Of a DNA stretch of 64,000 nt, positions 11,833 through 23,425 are shown one piece after another. The notes beneath the pieces are model-generated. The model was not told the DNA's origin and made no database searches. It worked only from the letters and a program-made list of their open reading frames with translations. The stretch is from Bos javanicus (taxonomy: Eukaryota > Chordata > Mammalia > Artiodactyla > Bovidae). The stretch spans positions 23,906,001 to 23,970,000 of the forward strand of contig NC_083876.1 in NCBI RefSeq assembly GCF_032452875.1. Reading direction: 5' to 3'. Each line of letters starts with the position of its first letter. Within the stretch, counting starts at the first letter, position 1. The position numbers and the translations under genes are program-made.

Positions 11833-12043
11833 AGCTTCCCTGGCCACTCAGCGGTAAAGAATCCACCTGCAATGCAGGAGTCGCAGGAGACATGGGTTCA
11901 ATCCCTGGATCAGGAAGATCCCCTGGAGGAGGGCACGCAACCCATTCCAGTATTCCTGCCTGGAGAATCCCGTGGTCAGAGGAGCCTGGAGGGCTACCAT
12001 CCACAGGATTGCAAAGAGTCGTACATGACTGAACACGCACAGG
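11833..12043 (+). repeat. Bov-tA SINE
   Basis: Complete forward copy from GAGCTTCCCTGG to GACTGAACACGC, with head, B-box-like GGTTCAATCC and full Bov-A body. Confidence 0.92.
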
Positions 12044-12690
12044 AGGAAGGGGAGGTACTTGCACCTAGTCATGATATTCTCCTGGGAAAATCCCACATCT
12101 ATATCAATCTGTTGGCTTCTCTTACCTACTGATCAAGCTGGAGGAAATTCTAAGCCTCTAAAGGTTAGTGTGTCTCCCCAAGGGGCTACTGTCAAGCTTA
12201 TCAGGACCTCAGTGCCAGCCACTTTTTTATTTCTCCCGAGCCTCTCTCTCCTACTGCCTGAGGGTCATTTCAGTCCTACACTTTCCCAAAACCATCTGTT
12301 TCATATGCCCTCCTTGTTTTGAACAGTTTACCTTATCTTATTTTTAACTTAATTTAAAGATATTTAAAGATATTTAATATCTTTAAAGAAAAGAAAAATA
12401 GAGATCTGTCTGCACGAACTGTGTCCTCTTTCTTCACATACACACATGACACCATCATTCTCTCCTCCTCTCAAACCTTGGCTCTTTCTCCTTGTGCAGT
12501 AACAACTTCTTTCAGTCTCTACCCTATTCTAGACAAGGGAGATGGTAGAGCTTATACTCTACTAGAAACTTCATTGTTGGCAATTCCAACCCTGAGGAAA
12601 TCTAGGGTCATCTGTTCCCAGACATGAGGAGTACCTGCAGTAAACAGTCACTGGAGCAGAAAAGGGCCTCGATGGTTACAAGAGTTTCAT
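12044..12690. other. Unassigned spacer with an AT palindrome
   Basis: No gene recognised. It holds an AT-rich inverted repeat at 12363-12387: arms TTTAAAGATAT and ATATCTTTAAA around a 3-base centre. Confidence 0.45.
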
Positions 12691-13440
12691 GTTACTCCTA
12701 TATTTATTTAACAAATATTGAATGTCCACCAAAGTGTTTACCATCAAGAGGGAGGACACCTGTTAAACCAGTAATTTCACAGATCATTAGTTAATTATAT
12801 TCTATGAAATGCTCTGAAGGAAAGATACAGGATATTGAGAGCATATAACTGGGGGACCTTGCATAAACTAGCACATTACAAAAAGCCTTCCCTGAGAAAA
12901 TGTCAGTTAATTGAGAGGTGGAGGCTGAGTAGGAGTTTGTTAAGCAAACCAACAGGGAAAAGGCCTTCTAGGCAAAGTGATCAAAAAGCCTCGTATGAAA
13001 CTGGAAAAGTATAAAGATTGAAAGTAGGTCAGGGTGGCTAGAGTTTATTGAGCAAGGACAAGAAAGGGTAAAAAAGAAGTTTCATAGGTATGCTGGGACC
13101 AGATCTTTGAGGAGCCTGGTCTTTTCCTATGATCTTATCCTATGACTTGGGCTTCCATGGTGGCTCAGAGGATGAAGAACCTGCCTTCAATGCAGGAGAC
13201 CCGGATTCAATCCCTGGGTTGGGAAGATCCCCTGGAGAAGGAAACAGCTACGCACTCCAGGATTTTTCCCTAGAGAATTCCATGGACAGAAGAGCCTGGC
13301 AAGCTAGAGTACATGGGGTCACAAAGAGTTGGACATGACTGAGTGACTAACACTTCGACTTTCACTTTATCCTATGAGCAGTGGCAATCCACTGAAGGAT
13401 TTAAATCAAGACCGACCTCATGTGCTTTGTTTTTAAAAGT
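12691..13440 (+). repeat. L2-type LINE 3' region, interrupted by a Bov-tA
   Basis: Diverged blocks resemble the L2 3' end: TATTTAACAAATATTGAATG, then AAAGCCTTCCCTGAG, GGCCTTCTAGGCAAAG, GACCAGATCTTTGAGGAGCC. After the SINE come CAATCCACTGAAGGATTTAAA and a GACCGACCTCATGTG end. The phrase order is preserved on both sides of the insertion. Confidence 0.5.
13146..13366 (+). repeat. Bov-tA SINE with TSD
   Basis: Complete forward copy, bounded by an exact 11-bp duplication TTATCCTATGA at 13135-13145 and 13367-13377. The body ends GACTGAGTGACTAACACTTCG followed by a short pyrimidine-rich tail. Confidence 0.95.
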
Positions 13441-13589
13441 TGATTTCAGATTGTGTGTTACCAACACCAACTAAAACACTGATTTAATTCACAAAAAACT
13501 CTAACAAATTACAAGAATGCATTCCTCTTGGCTTTCCTTTCCAGATATCTAAATCCCACTTCATTGAACACACAGTTCACCATTACTTC

Positions 13590-13766
13590 CACAGAGTCTT
13601 CTTTGAGCATTTCAGGGCTGAGTCATTTACAGTTTTGTGAATTCTTAGAGCCATTGCAGCCTTGCTGTCCGCCTACCAGAGTGTTAGCTTCTGGAGGACA
13701 GGAATTACTATCTACTGTCTTCACTGATCTATCCCTATCACATAAATCAGGACCTAGCCATGGCTG
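13590..13766 (+). repeat. Ancient L2/MIR-like 3' end, host of the BovB insertion
   Basis: GAGTGTTAGCTTCTGGAGGACAGGAATTACTATC through GGACCTAGCCATGGCTGG follows the order of the common mammalian LINE2/MIR terminal region. The expected AGTAGTTGTTAAATGAAAG continuation is found about 4.3 kb to the right at 18053-18071, beyond the BovB. This supports one insertion splitting one old repeat. Confidence 0.5.
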
Positions 13767-14400
13767 GTGTTCCACTCAGTTCAGTTCAGTCACTCAGTCC
13801 TGTCTGACTCTTTGCAACCCCATGGACTGCAGCACGCCAGGCCTTCCTGTCCATCACCAACTCCTGGAGTTTACTCAAAATCATGTTCATTGAGTCAGTG
13901 ATGCCATCCAGCATCTCATCCTCTGCCATCCCCTTCTCCTCCTGCCTTCAACCGTTCCCAGCATTATGGACTTTTGTAATGAGTCAGTTCTTCACATCAG
14001 GTGGCCAAAGTATTGAAGTTTCAGCTTCAGCATCAGTCCTTCCAATGAATATTCAGGACTGGTTTCCTTTAGGACGGACTGGTTGGATTTCCTTGCAGTT
14101 CAAGGGACTCTCAAGGGTCTTCTCCAATACCACAGTTCAAAAGCATCAATTCTTTGGTGCTCAGCTTTCTTTATAGTCTAACTCTCACATCCATACATGA
14201 CTACTGGAAAAACTATAGCCTTGACTAGACAGACCTTTGTTGGCAAAGTAATGTCTCTGCTTTTAATATGCTGTTTCAGTTGGTCATAACTTTTCTTCCA
14301 AGGAGAAACTGTCTTTTAATTTCATGGCTGCAGTCACCATCTGCAGTGATTTTGGAGCCCCCAAAAATAAAGTCTGGCACTGTTTCCACTATTTCCCCAT

Positions 14401-16789
14401 TTATTTGCCATGAAATGATGAGACGGATGCCATGATCTTAGTTTTCTGAATGTTGAGTTTTAAGCCAACTTTTTCACTCTCCTCTTTCACTTTCTTCAAG
14501 AGGCTCTTTAGTTCTTCTTCACTTTCTGCCATAAGGGTGGTGTCATCTGCATATCTGAGGCTATTGATATTCCTCCCAGCAATCTTGATTCCGGCTTGTG
14601 CTTCATCCAGCCCAGTGTTTCTCATGATGTACTCTGCATATACGTTAAATAAGCAGAGTGACAATATACAGCCTCGACATACTCCTTTTCCTATTTGGAA
14701 TCAGTCTGTTGTTCCATGTCCAGTTCTGACTGTTCTTCCTGATCTGCATATAGATTTCTCAAGAGGCAGGTCAGGTGGTCTGGTATTCCCATCTCTTTCA
14801 GAATTTTCCATAGTTTGTTGTGATCCACACAGTCAAAGGCTTTGGCATAGTCAATAAAGCAGAAATAGATGTTTTTCTGGAACTCTCTTGCTTTTTCAAT
14901 GATCCAGTGGATGTTGGCAATTTGATCTCTGGTTCCTCTGCCTTTTCTAAAAGCAGTTTGAATATCTGGAAGTTCACAGTTCACGTATTGCTGAAGCCTG
15001 GCTTGGAGAATTTTGAGCATTACTTTTCTAGTGTGTGAGATGAGTGCAATTGTGCAGTAGTTTGAGCATTCTTTGGCATGGCCTTTCTTTGGGACTGGAA
15101 TGAAAACTGACCTTTTCCAGGCCTGTGGCCACTGCTGAACCTTCCAGATTTGCTGGCATATTAAGTGCAGCACTTTCACAGCATCATCTTTTAGGATTTG
15201 AGAGAGCTCAACTGGGAATTCCATCACCTCCACTATCTTTGTTCATAGTGATGCTTCCTTGACTTCACATTCCAGGATGTCTGGCTCTACGTAAGTGATC
15301 ACACCATCGTAATTATCTGGGTCATGAATATCTTTTTTGTATAGTTCTTCTGTGTATTCTTGCCACCTATTCTTAATATCTTCTGCTCCTGTTAGGTCCA
15401 TACCATTTCTGTCCTTTATTGTGCCCATCTTTGCATGAAAATTCCCTTGGTCTAATTTTCTTGAAGAGAGCTCTAGTCTTTCCTATTCTATTGTTTTCCT
15501 TTATTTTTTTGCATTGATCACTGAGAAAGGCTTTCTTATCTCTCCTTGCTATTCTTTGGAACTCTGCATTCAAATGGGTATAGCTTTCCTTTTCTTCTTG
15601 CTTTTCACTTCTCTTGTTTTCATAGCTATTTGTAAGGCCTCCTCAGACAGCCATTTTGCCTTTTTGCATTTGTTTTTCTTGGGGATGGTCTTGATCCCTG
15701 TCTCCTGTGTAATGTCACAAATCTCCATCCATAGTTCATCAGGCACTAGAGTGTATCAGATCTAGTCCCTTAAATCTATTTCTCACTTCTACTGGATAAT
15801 GATAAGGGATTTGATTTAGGTCATACCTGAATGGTCTAGTGGTTTTCCCTACTTTCTTCAATTTCAGTCTGAATTTGACAATAAAGAGTTCATGATCTGA
15901 GCCACAGTCAGCTCCTGGTCTTGTTTTTGCTGACTATAGTATAGAGCCTCTCCATCTTTGGCTGCAAAGAATATAATCAGTCTGATTTTGGTATTGACCA
16001 TCTGGTGATGTTCATGTGTAGAGTCTTCTCTTGTGTTGTTGAAAGAGGGTGTTTGCTATGACCAGTGCGTTTTCTTGGCAAAACTCTATTAGCCTTTGCC
16101 CTGCTTCATTCTGTACTCCAAGGCCAAATTTGCCTGTTACTCCAGGTATTTCTTGACTTCCTAGTTTTGCATTCCAGTCCCCTATAATGAAAAGGACATC
16201 TGTTTTGGGTATTAGTTCTAGAAGGTCTTGTAGGTCTTCATAGAACCGTTCAACTTCAGCTTCTTCAGCATTACTCATTGGGGCAGAGACTTGGATTACC
16301 ATGATATTGAATGGTTTGCCTTGGAAACGAACAGAGATCATTCTGTAATTTTTGAGATTGCATCCAAGTACTGCATTTTGGACTCTTGTTGACTATGATG
16401 GCTATTCCATTTCTTCTAAGAGATTCTTGCCCACAGTAGTAGATATAATGGTCATCTGAGTTAAATTTACCCATTCCTGTCCATTTTAGTTTGCTGATTC
16501 CTAAAGTGTCAATGATCACTCTTGCCATCTCCTGTTTGACCACTTCCAATTTGCCTTGATTCATGGACCTAACATTCCAGGTTCCTATGCAATATTGTTC
16601 TTTACAGCATCGGACCTTGTTTCCATCACCAGTCACATCCGCAACTGGGTGCTGTTTTTGCTTTGGCACTGTCTCTTCATTCTTTCTGGAATTACTTCTC
16701 CAGTGATCTCCAGTAGCATATTGGGCACCTACCAACCCTGGGGGTTCATCTTTCAGTGTCCTATCTTTTTGCCTTTTCTTACTGTTCAT
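14401..16789 (-). pseudogene. BovB endonuclease/reverse transcriptase ORF, broken
   Basis: On the reverse strand the N-terminal apurinic-type endonuclease domain appears from about 16789 (TWNVRSMN, then GDWNAKLGS at about 16170), followed by the RTE reverse transcriptase with FIDYAKAFDCVDH (about 14850) and the YADDTTLMAE catalytic box (about 14555). The protein would nick target DNA and copy its own RNA for retrotransposition. Here the ORF is split into at least five frames by stops and frameshifts (breaks near 16271-16341, 15573, 15428-15233 and 14690), so it is dead. A C-terminal tail with the ELWCWRR-type segment should lie at 13773-14400 but has no open frame. Confidence 0.9.
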
Positions 16790-16851
16790 GGGGTTCTCAA
16801 GGCAAGAATGCTGAAGTGGTTTGCTATTCCCTTCTCCAGTGGAATTTTGTC

Positions 16852-18040
16852 AAGCAGCGGCTGCACAGCCCTGGAGCCAGTGGCTGTGAGGAGATACCCC
16901 ATATCCAAGGTCAGAGAAACCCCAGTAAGATGGTAGACGATGCAGCGGCTGTGAGGAGATACCCCATGCCCAAGGGCAAAGGAGAAGCCCCAGCAAGATG
17001 GTAGGAGTGGCAAATTCGCATTTTGAGTTGGACCCCATTCCCACCAGAGAAGTTCAAGGGCTTGGGCAGGCCTTGTGTGCACCAGGACCCAGGGACCCCA
17101 CAGAGACTGGGACAGAACTGTGTTTGAGTGTCTCCTGTGGAGGTATGTGTCAGCAGTGGACTGCCGCAGGGACAGGGGCTCTGGGTGCAGCAGACTTGAG
17201 TAAGTCATAAGCCCTCTTGGAGGAAGTCGCCATTGACCCCACCGTAGAGCTGACAGAGCTTACTCAGGACTGGGAAGTAGACTCTTGGAGGGCACAGGGG
17301 GAACCTTTTGTATGCCAGGACCCAGGAGAGGGAAGTCAGACCATGGGAGACTGACCCAGACTTGCCTGTGAGTGTCCGAGAGTCTCCAGTGGAGGTGTGG
17401 ATCGGTGGTGGCCTGCTGCAGGGCTATGTGCACTAAGTGTAGCAGTGCATACGTGGGATCTTTTGAAGGAGGTCACCACTGTCTTCATTACCTCTGCCAT
17501 AGCTTGGCCACAGGTAAATAGCAGGGAGGGAACACAACTCCACCCATCAACAGAAATTTGGATTAAAGATTTACTAAGCATGGCCCTGCCCATCAGAACA
17601 AGACCCAGTTTCCCCCTCAGTCAGTCTTTTCCATCAGGAAGCTTCCATAAGCCTCTTATCTTTCTCCATCAGAGGGTGAAAAAATGAAAAGTGAAGTTGC
17701 TCAGTCCTGTTCGACTCTTTGTGACCCCATGGACTGTAGCCTACCAGGCTCCTCCCTCCATGGGATTCTCCAGGCAAGAGTACTGAAGTGGGTTGCCATT
17801 TTCCTTCTCCAGGGGATCTTCCCAACCCAGGGATTAAACCCCGGTCTCCCACATTCCAGGCAGACGCTTTAACCTCTGACCCACCAAAGAAGCCCCAAAA
17901 TCACAGTCACAGAAAACTAACCAATCTAATCACATGGACCACAGCCTTGTCTAACTCAATGAAACTATGAGCCATGGTGTGTAGGGCCACCCAGGACGGA
18001 TGGGTCATGGTGGAGAGTTCTGACAAAATGTGATCCACAA
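16852..18040 (+). mobile_element. BovB 5' untranslated region, inverted segment
   Basis: Forward-oriented BovB 5' sequence. It opens with two imperfect copies of a roughly 60-bp unit containing GAGGAGATACCCCAT (16890 and 16954). Then come segments such as GGTAAATAGCAGGGAGGGAA (about 17513) and GGGCCACCCAGGACGGATGG (about 17983) that normally precede the BovB ORF. It ends at TGATCCAC before the flank. One Bov-tA interrupts it. Confidence 0.8.
17676..17894 (-). repeat. Bov-tA SINE inside the BovB 5' region
   Basis: Reverse Bov-tA with GTGAAGTTGCTCAGT at its left end and the GGGGCTTC head complement at about 17890. The BovB sequence continues on both sides (CCATCAGAGGG before, AATCACAGTCACAG after), so the SINE is younger than the BovB insertion. 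Confidence 0.92.
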
Positions 18041-18283
18041 AATGTGTTCAGCTAGTAGTTGTTAAATGAAAGACTGTATTGCCCTCAGTAAGGTTTTGGG
18101 ATTCAGGATTTGTTATATTCAGTTTTGAAGTAAGCTATATTAATTTCTTATTAAGTCTATTTTGGCTAGAAAAAAAATTCTGGCAAAATAAAAAAATATA
18201 CACATTTGTTTATGATATATATGGTATCTTCATAAATATCCTGCTTCACATATCATTTATATATCCTATAGTAAATTATACAT

Positions 18284-18498
18284 GGGCTTCCCAGGTGGCT
18301 CAGTGGCAAAGAACCCACCTGCCAGTGCAGGAGATGCGGGTTTGATTTCTGGGTCAGGAAGATCCCCTGGAGAAGGAAATGGCAAACCACTCCGGTATTG
18401 TTGCTTGGGAAATCCCATGGACAGCCTGGCAGGGACAAATCCTACAGTCCATGTTGTCACAAAGAGTCAGACACAATTTAGCGACTGGGCATGCAAGC
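18284..18498 (+). repeat. Bov-tA SINE with TSD
   Basis: Complete forward copy. Flanking AAATTATACAT (18273-18283) and AAATCATACAT (18499-18509) form an 11-bp duplication with one mismatch. Confidence 0.95.
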
Positions 18499-18509
18499 AA
18501 ATCATACAT

Positions 18510-19277
18510 ATTATTAAATAAATATGTTTACACAAAGCAGAACATTTTTAAAGATACAAACAGTATTGAAGAAAATGCTGAGCAATCAGATTCCAAGAAA
18601 TAAAAGAACCAGGGTACCTCTGGGAATCTCAGCCACAGACACTCTTGATGGTCTTTTAGGGCCCTGACTTCTGGTGTTTGTGTCACTTCACTTCAGACTG
18701 AGATTTTTAAGAGATGACAGCACAGTATGGAATATATGCATTGCTTGCCTTTCACCTCCTTTGAATTGGGATGAAGGAAGGAAAACTTCCAAAAAGAAAA
18801 GTGAGGTGCTGTTAACAGGCACTGGAACAGCTGATAAGGGAACATCTGCAATAAACCACACACAGCTGACCCTCCAAACCCACATCCTCTGATTCAATTA
18901 ACCACAGATCAAAACTATTTAGAAAAAAACATTACAGAAGATTTCCAAAAGCAAAACTTTATACTGCCACATCGTGACAACTATTTAATTAGCATTAACA
19001 TTCTATTATATATATATATATATTATAGTATAGTGTTATTATATATTAATAAGTAATTTAGAGGTGAATTAACATGTACAGGAGGATGTACAAGGGATAT
19101 ATGCAAATACTACATCATTTCATATAGGGTACTTGAGCTTCCTTGAATTTTAGTATCTGGGGGCAAAAGAGAGGGTGGTAGGTCCCGGAACCAATCCCCA
19201 GTGTAAACAGAAGAATGACTGTGTTCACTTTACCATGATGCAGTGTCTCTTCCTTTAGTTACATGTTGTAATGGACA
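18510..19277. other. Unassigned spacer with (TA)n
   Basis: No gene recognised. A short (TA)n tract lies at about 19004-19024. Confidence 0.45.
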
Positions 19278-19283
19278 AGGTAT

Positions 19284-19497
19284 AGGGCTTCCCAAGTGGC
19301 ACTAGTGGTAAAGAACTCACCTGCCAGCGCTAGAAACATAATGAGACATGGGTTCGATCACTGGTCAGGAAGATCCCCTGGAGGAGGGCATGGCAACCCA
19401 CTCCAGTTCTTGCCTGGAGAATCCCATGGACAGAGGAGCCTGGCAGGCTGCAGTCCATAGGATCTCAAAGAGTTGGACACAACTGAAGCGACTTAGC
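19284..19497 (+). repeat. Bov-tA SINE
   Basis: Complete forward copy; AGGTAT on both sides (19278-19283 and 19498-19503) is the probable target duplication. A small deletion removes 'ATT' from the CCAGTATTCTTG block. Confidence 0.93.
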
Positions 19498-19624
19498 AGG
19501 TATGAAGAGGCTTCAGTTCCTGAAAACATAAAACACTATGGAACTATCATCTGAATTTGTATTAACAATTATTATAATTAATAATTTATTTATAATTTTG
19601 TATTATTCATATTAAGATGTAGAC

Positions 19625-19970
19625 GAATTCTAAAAATGACCACAAACTCTTTCTCTTCCAGAACCCATGTCCTTGCAGTTTGATTTTACAAGTCCTCCCA
19701 TTAAAGGTGGAATTTGTTTTATCACCTTTGATTTGAGCATTACCAAAGGAGACATGAGCAACAGAAGCTTGACAAAAACTTGCACATTGGAGCTTGCCCA
19801 TGTGAACAAGCACACACAGTTAGTCAAGACAAGGATGACAAATTGCATAGAGAGCCATACCAGATCAGCCTCCAGCCAACCTGACTTGATGGCAGACCCA
19901 CATGAGTAAGACCTGAAGACTCAGACCAGTGGAGCCCAAACAAAATTTCATGAGCCAAATAAATATTGCA
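19625..19970 (+). repeat. MLT1-type LTR (ERVL-MaLR) fragment
   Basis: Diverged blocks in the order of an MLT1 LTR: AAAGGTGGAATTTGTTTTATC, a GCATTACCAAAGGAGACATGAG block, CATGAGTAAGACC, and a final ATGAGCCAAATAAATATTG carrying the AATAAA signal. The right end is interrupted by the next SINE. This is an old solo LTR with no coding part. The short frame across 19667-19909 is incidental. Confidence 0.55.
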
Positions 19971-20157
19971 TGTGTGCTAAGTCACTTTAGTCGTGTCCGA
20001 CTCTGTGTGACCCCATGGACTGCTGCCCACCAGGCTCCTCTGTCCAAGAATTCTCCAGGCAAGAATACTGGAATGGGTTGCCATTATCTTCCCAACCCAG
20101 GGATTGAGCCCAGATTGAGTCTCATGCATTGTAGGCAGATTCTTTACCCTCAATAGT
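19971..20157 (-). repeat. Bov-tA SINE
   Basis: Reverse copy with deletions: the stretch between TTGCCATT and CTTCCCAACCC is shortened and the tRNA head is decayed after TTCTTTACC. Confidence 0.88.
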
Positions 20158-20988
20158 ACTCACAGAAAAACCCAAGAGCACTAATTTCAAAACTTTCTTT
20201 GTCTGTTACAAGATTTTATTCAGATGTGGATCCCATACTATATAAGTTGCATTACTTAAAGAGCTATGATAAGATATCTATAACCTGCATACTGCACTAA
20301 AGAAATGAATTGGGTCAAGTTGCAATTTCATTGTGCAACAGCTAATCTTAGAATCAGGGTCTATTACTCTATTCCCAAATTTACCCAATCTTTGTATTCT
20401 AATGCTACTTAATATACAGTATTGCATGCTGAGAAGCAGAAAATCATGATTAAATCATGTGATAGAAAGATCACATTAAGAAAAACAACAGGTGGTTCTC
20501 CAAATTGTTTAAAAATTAGTGATGAAAGCCAATTTCAACAGTTGACAGTGGTGGCAGGTGCTGAGCTACATCACCAGAACTGTTGGGTGTATGAGCTAAC
20601 GAGCCGCAGATGTCCAGCAGACAAATGCAGACTCCACAGTTGCTCCCATAATGTGAGCAATATATAACTGTGTGATTATCAACTTAGTCCTTGTTAACAT
20701 GCTCTAGAGGCCAAGGAAAGTATTCTAATCCAGCGCGATGTTCTCTGATTTACAAGTTCTATCAGATATTTCTTAATGATTTTTTAAAATCATTGATTGA
20801 ATCATTGATTTTTTTTTTAATCCACCAAAGTGTGATGATATTTTAAAATGAGCTGCACATTTGTTAAAAAAGAGAGCACTTTAGTATTTTTCCTTAGTGG
20901 CAGAGCAAGCAATATTGAGGAATATATCCAGAATGCCAGAGTAAATCTTTCGTTTATGTTTTGAATGTTAAAAAGTAAAACGTTTTAA
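20158..20988. other. Unassigned spacer
   Basis: No gene or repeat family recognised. It includes a local AATCATTGATT repeat near 20788-20812 and an 81-codon open frame from 20422 with no identifiable protein family. Confidence 0.4.
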
Positions 20989-20998
20989 ATGGCTCCAT

Positions 20999-21215
20999 GT
21001 GGGCTAAGTCAATTCAGTCATGTCCTATTCCTTGCAACCCTATGGACCATATCAGGCTCCTCTGTCAATGGGATTCTTCAGGCAAGAATACTGGAGTGGA
21101 TTACCAGTCCCTTCTCCAGGGGATCTTCCTGACCCAGGGATTGAAACTGAGTCTCTTGCTTCTCTTGCATTGGCAGGTGGGTTCTTTACCATTAGCACCA
21201 TCTGGGAAGCCCCAC
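20999..21215 (-). repeat. Bov-tA SINE with TSD
   Basis: Complete reverse copy, bounded by an exact 10-bp duplication ATGGCTCCAT (20989-20998 and 21216-21225). Confidence 0.94.
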
Positions 21216-21359
21216 ATGGCTCCATAGAGCTGATAAAATATGAGTTAACTGATTGTAGAGCTGGGGTAAGGAAGGTACAAGATGAATATGGAACCCATTG
21301 TTGTACAAGAAATTAAGGATGGACTCATGAAAAAGGGAAAAAAAACAGAATAGGGGCAC

Positions 21360-22860
21360 AAATAAATCTTACAGAGGCCAGCCTGAAGTGTCTCCACTTT
21401 GGCAATCTGAGACATTTTAATTATTCAAATAAATAAAGATAGTAATAGTAGTAATATCATCAAATGAAATAGGAATCCATGGGTCCACATTAGAGATAGG
21501 TAAATAGAGGAAAGGAAAAGCCCTTTCTTAGAGTAGAATGACAACTAATTTCACTGGAGTTGCGAATCATTTTGCCTCCATTATATTAAATATTGATTTC
21601 GGCAAGAATAATCAATTGTTGTTGCTGTTGTTCAGTCACTAAGTCTGTCCAACTCTGAGACTCATGGACTGGAGGACACCAGGCTCCTCTGTCCTCCACT
21701 ATCTCCTGAAGTTTGCTCAGATTCATGTCCAGTGAGTCAGCGATGCTGTCTAACCATCTTATCCTCTGCCACCCGCTTCCCCTTTGGTTTTCAATCTTTC
21801 CCAGCATCAGGGTCTTTTCCAGTGAGCCGCTCTTTGCAGCAAGTGGCCAAAGTATTGGAGCTTCAACTTCAGCATCAGTCCTTCCAAAGAATATTCAGAG
21901 CTGATTTCCTTTGGGATTGACTGGTTTGATCTCCTTGCAGTCCAAAGGACTCTCAAAAGTCTTCTCCAGCACCACAAATTGAAAGAATAAACTCTTTGGT
22001 GCTTGAAATTCTTTTTGGTTCAAATCTCACATGCCTACATGACTACTGGAAAAACCATACCTTTGACTCTACAGACATTTGTCAGCAAAATGATGTCTCT
22101 GATTTTTAATATGCTGTGTAGATTTGCATTAGCTTTCCTTCCAAGGGGCAAGCATCTTTTAATTTCATGGCTACAGTCACCATCTGCAGTGATTTTGGAG
22201 CCCAAGAAAATAATCAATAGATGGATATGATTGAGTTTGATCATATCCAGGGGTTAGGGAATGAGTTTGATGGGTATGTTGAACAGCAGAATGGTTTCAA
22301 CCCCTTGGATTGTTTATTAGTTTCAAGGAGGAAGTTAGTAAGGATATAGTGGAGAAACCAGACAACAAATTGACCAGTGATCGAAATTAACATCACCAAG
22401 GGGGGATTTGTGGACATCATGTGATTCTAGATACGACACTCTAAAAAGAACACAACATCACTTTCTTAGCATTCTGGCCAGGAAGGCATTGCCTGAATAT
22501 AGGCAAATAAATATTCAGGAATATTCTATGAAATAACTTTGCTATAGCCTTCAGAATATCAATTTCATAGACTAGTGAAATATTTCAGATGCTAGAATAC
22601 AAAGATGTGACAACTTCCTGAAATGTATGAGCCTAGACTAGTCTTGGTCTTGTACTGAAAGCAAAAAGACTATATAAACATTATGAGAAAATTGTCCAAA
22701 GTGTAATATAAATTGTTGATTTGATAAAACTGTTATATCAATGCTAAATTTACTGAGTGTGATATTGTAGCAATATAAGCTATTCAAATTTTTCTTATAA
22801 CTTTTCTATAATTTGGAACTATTTTAAAATAAAAGGTTAGAAAAAAGAAAACTATAAGAA
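21360..22860 (+). repeat. Ancient LINE-like repeat, family unresolved, split by BovB
   Basis: Sequence on both sides of the BovB fragment has the feel of one very old interspersed repeat. Its right end, with ATATCAATGCTAAATTTACTG and a TTTTAAAATAAAAGGTT terminus, resembles 3' ends of old L1-type elements. Assignment is from memory and weak. Confidence 0.3.
21617..22208 (-). mobile_element. BovB LINE, 3'-end fragment with TSD
   Basis: Reverse, 5'-truncated BovB carrying only the 3' end of the ORF and the 3' region. Exact 10-bp duplication AATAATCAAT at 21607-21616 and 22209-22218. Its 3' tail is replaced by a GTTGTTGCTGTTGTT run. Confidence 0.92.
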
Positions 22861-22914
22861 ATATATTATTCTATTCCAATAGCTCATAGTACTTTATAAT
22901 AGATTACTTCATGT
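22219..22914. other. Continuation of the old repeat, no gene
   Basis: Apart from the possible ancient repeat described for 21360-22860, nothing recognisable. Confidence 0.4.
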
Positions 22915-22926
22915 AGATACATACAT

Positions 22927-23200
22927 GCTATGCTATGCTAAGTCACTTCAGTCGTGTCCGACTCTGTGTGACCCCATAGATGGCAGCCCACCAGGGTCCC
23001 CCATCCCTGGGATTCTCCAGGCAAGAACACTGGAGTGGGTTGCCATTTCCTTCTCCAATGCATGAAAATGAAAAGTGAAAGTGAAGTCACTCAGTCGTGT
23101 CCAACTCTTAGCGACCCCATGGACTGCAGCCTACCAGGCTCCTCCCTCCATGGGATTCTCCAGGCAAGAGTACTGGAGTGGGGTGCCATTGCCTTCTCCG
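22927..23200 (-). repeat. Bov-A2 SINE with TSD
   Basis: Complete dimeric Bov-A2 on the reverse strand. Its tail here is a GCTAT repeat (TGCTATGCTATGC) rather than (TGC)n. Exact 12-bp duplication AGATACATACAT at 22915-22926 and 23201-23212. Confidence 0.95.
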
Positions 23201-23425
23201 AGATACATACATAGAAGAACACATATTTACACCACATTTACACCAAATTAGAAAACCAAGTTGGTAATATAAATCAGTTAACTTTTTAATATAATTAATA
23301 GATTTATTTCCCCCACCGTGATCTAATTTATTTTTAGTACGTGCATTGCAACTTTGTTCTGACCCTATCCATCTGCATCCATTCTAATTTCAATTGTTTT
23401 AATAACTAGCATTTTACGTTATGGG

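Larger units (their letters stand above)
13773..18043 (-). mobile_element. BovB LINE insertion with inverted 5' part
   Basis: A 4.3 kb BovB insertion. Its 3' end (CTGAA-type tail) is at the left near 13775, and the element reads on the reverse strand up to about 16851. The rest, about 16852-18040, is the BovB 5' region on the forward strand. The far right end stops at TGATCCAC, immediately upstream in the element of the sequence where the reverse-strand part starts (TTGACAAAATTCCACTGGAG read on the reverse strand). This is the arrangement expected from twin priming. GTGTTC occurs on both sides (13767-13772 and 18044-18049). Confidence 0.85.

Noticed and set aside
14401..16789. A functional reverse transcriptase gene
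   Set aside because: It is a BovB ORF with several stops and frameshifts. The same protein segments recur in the other BovB copies here.
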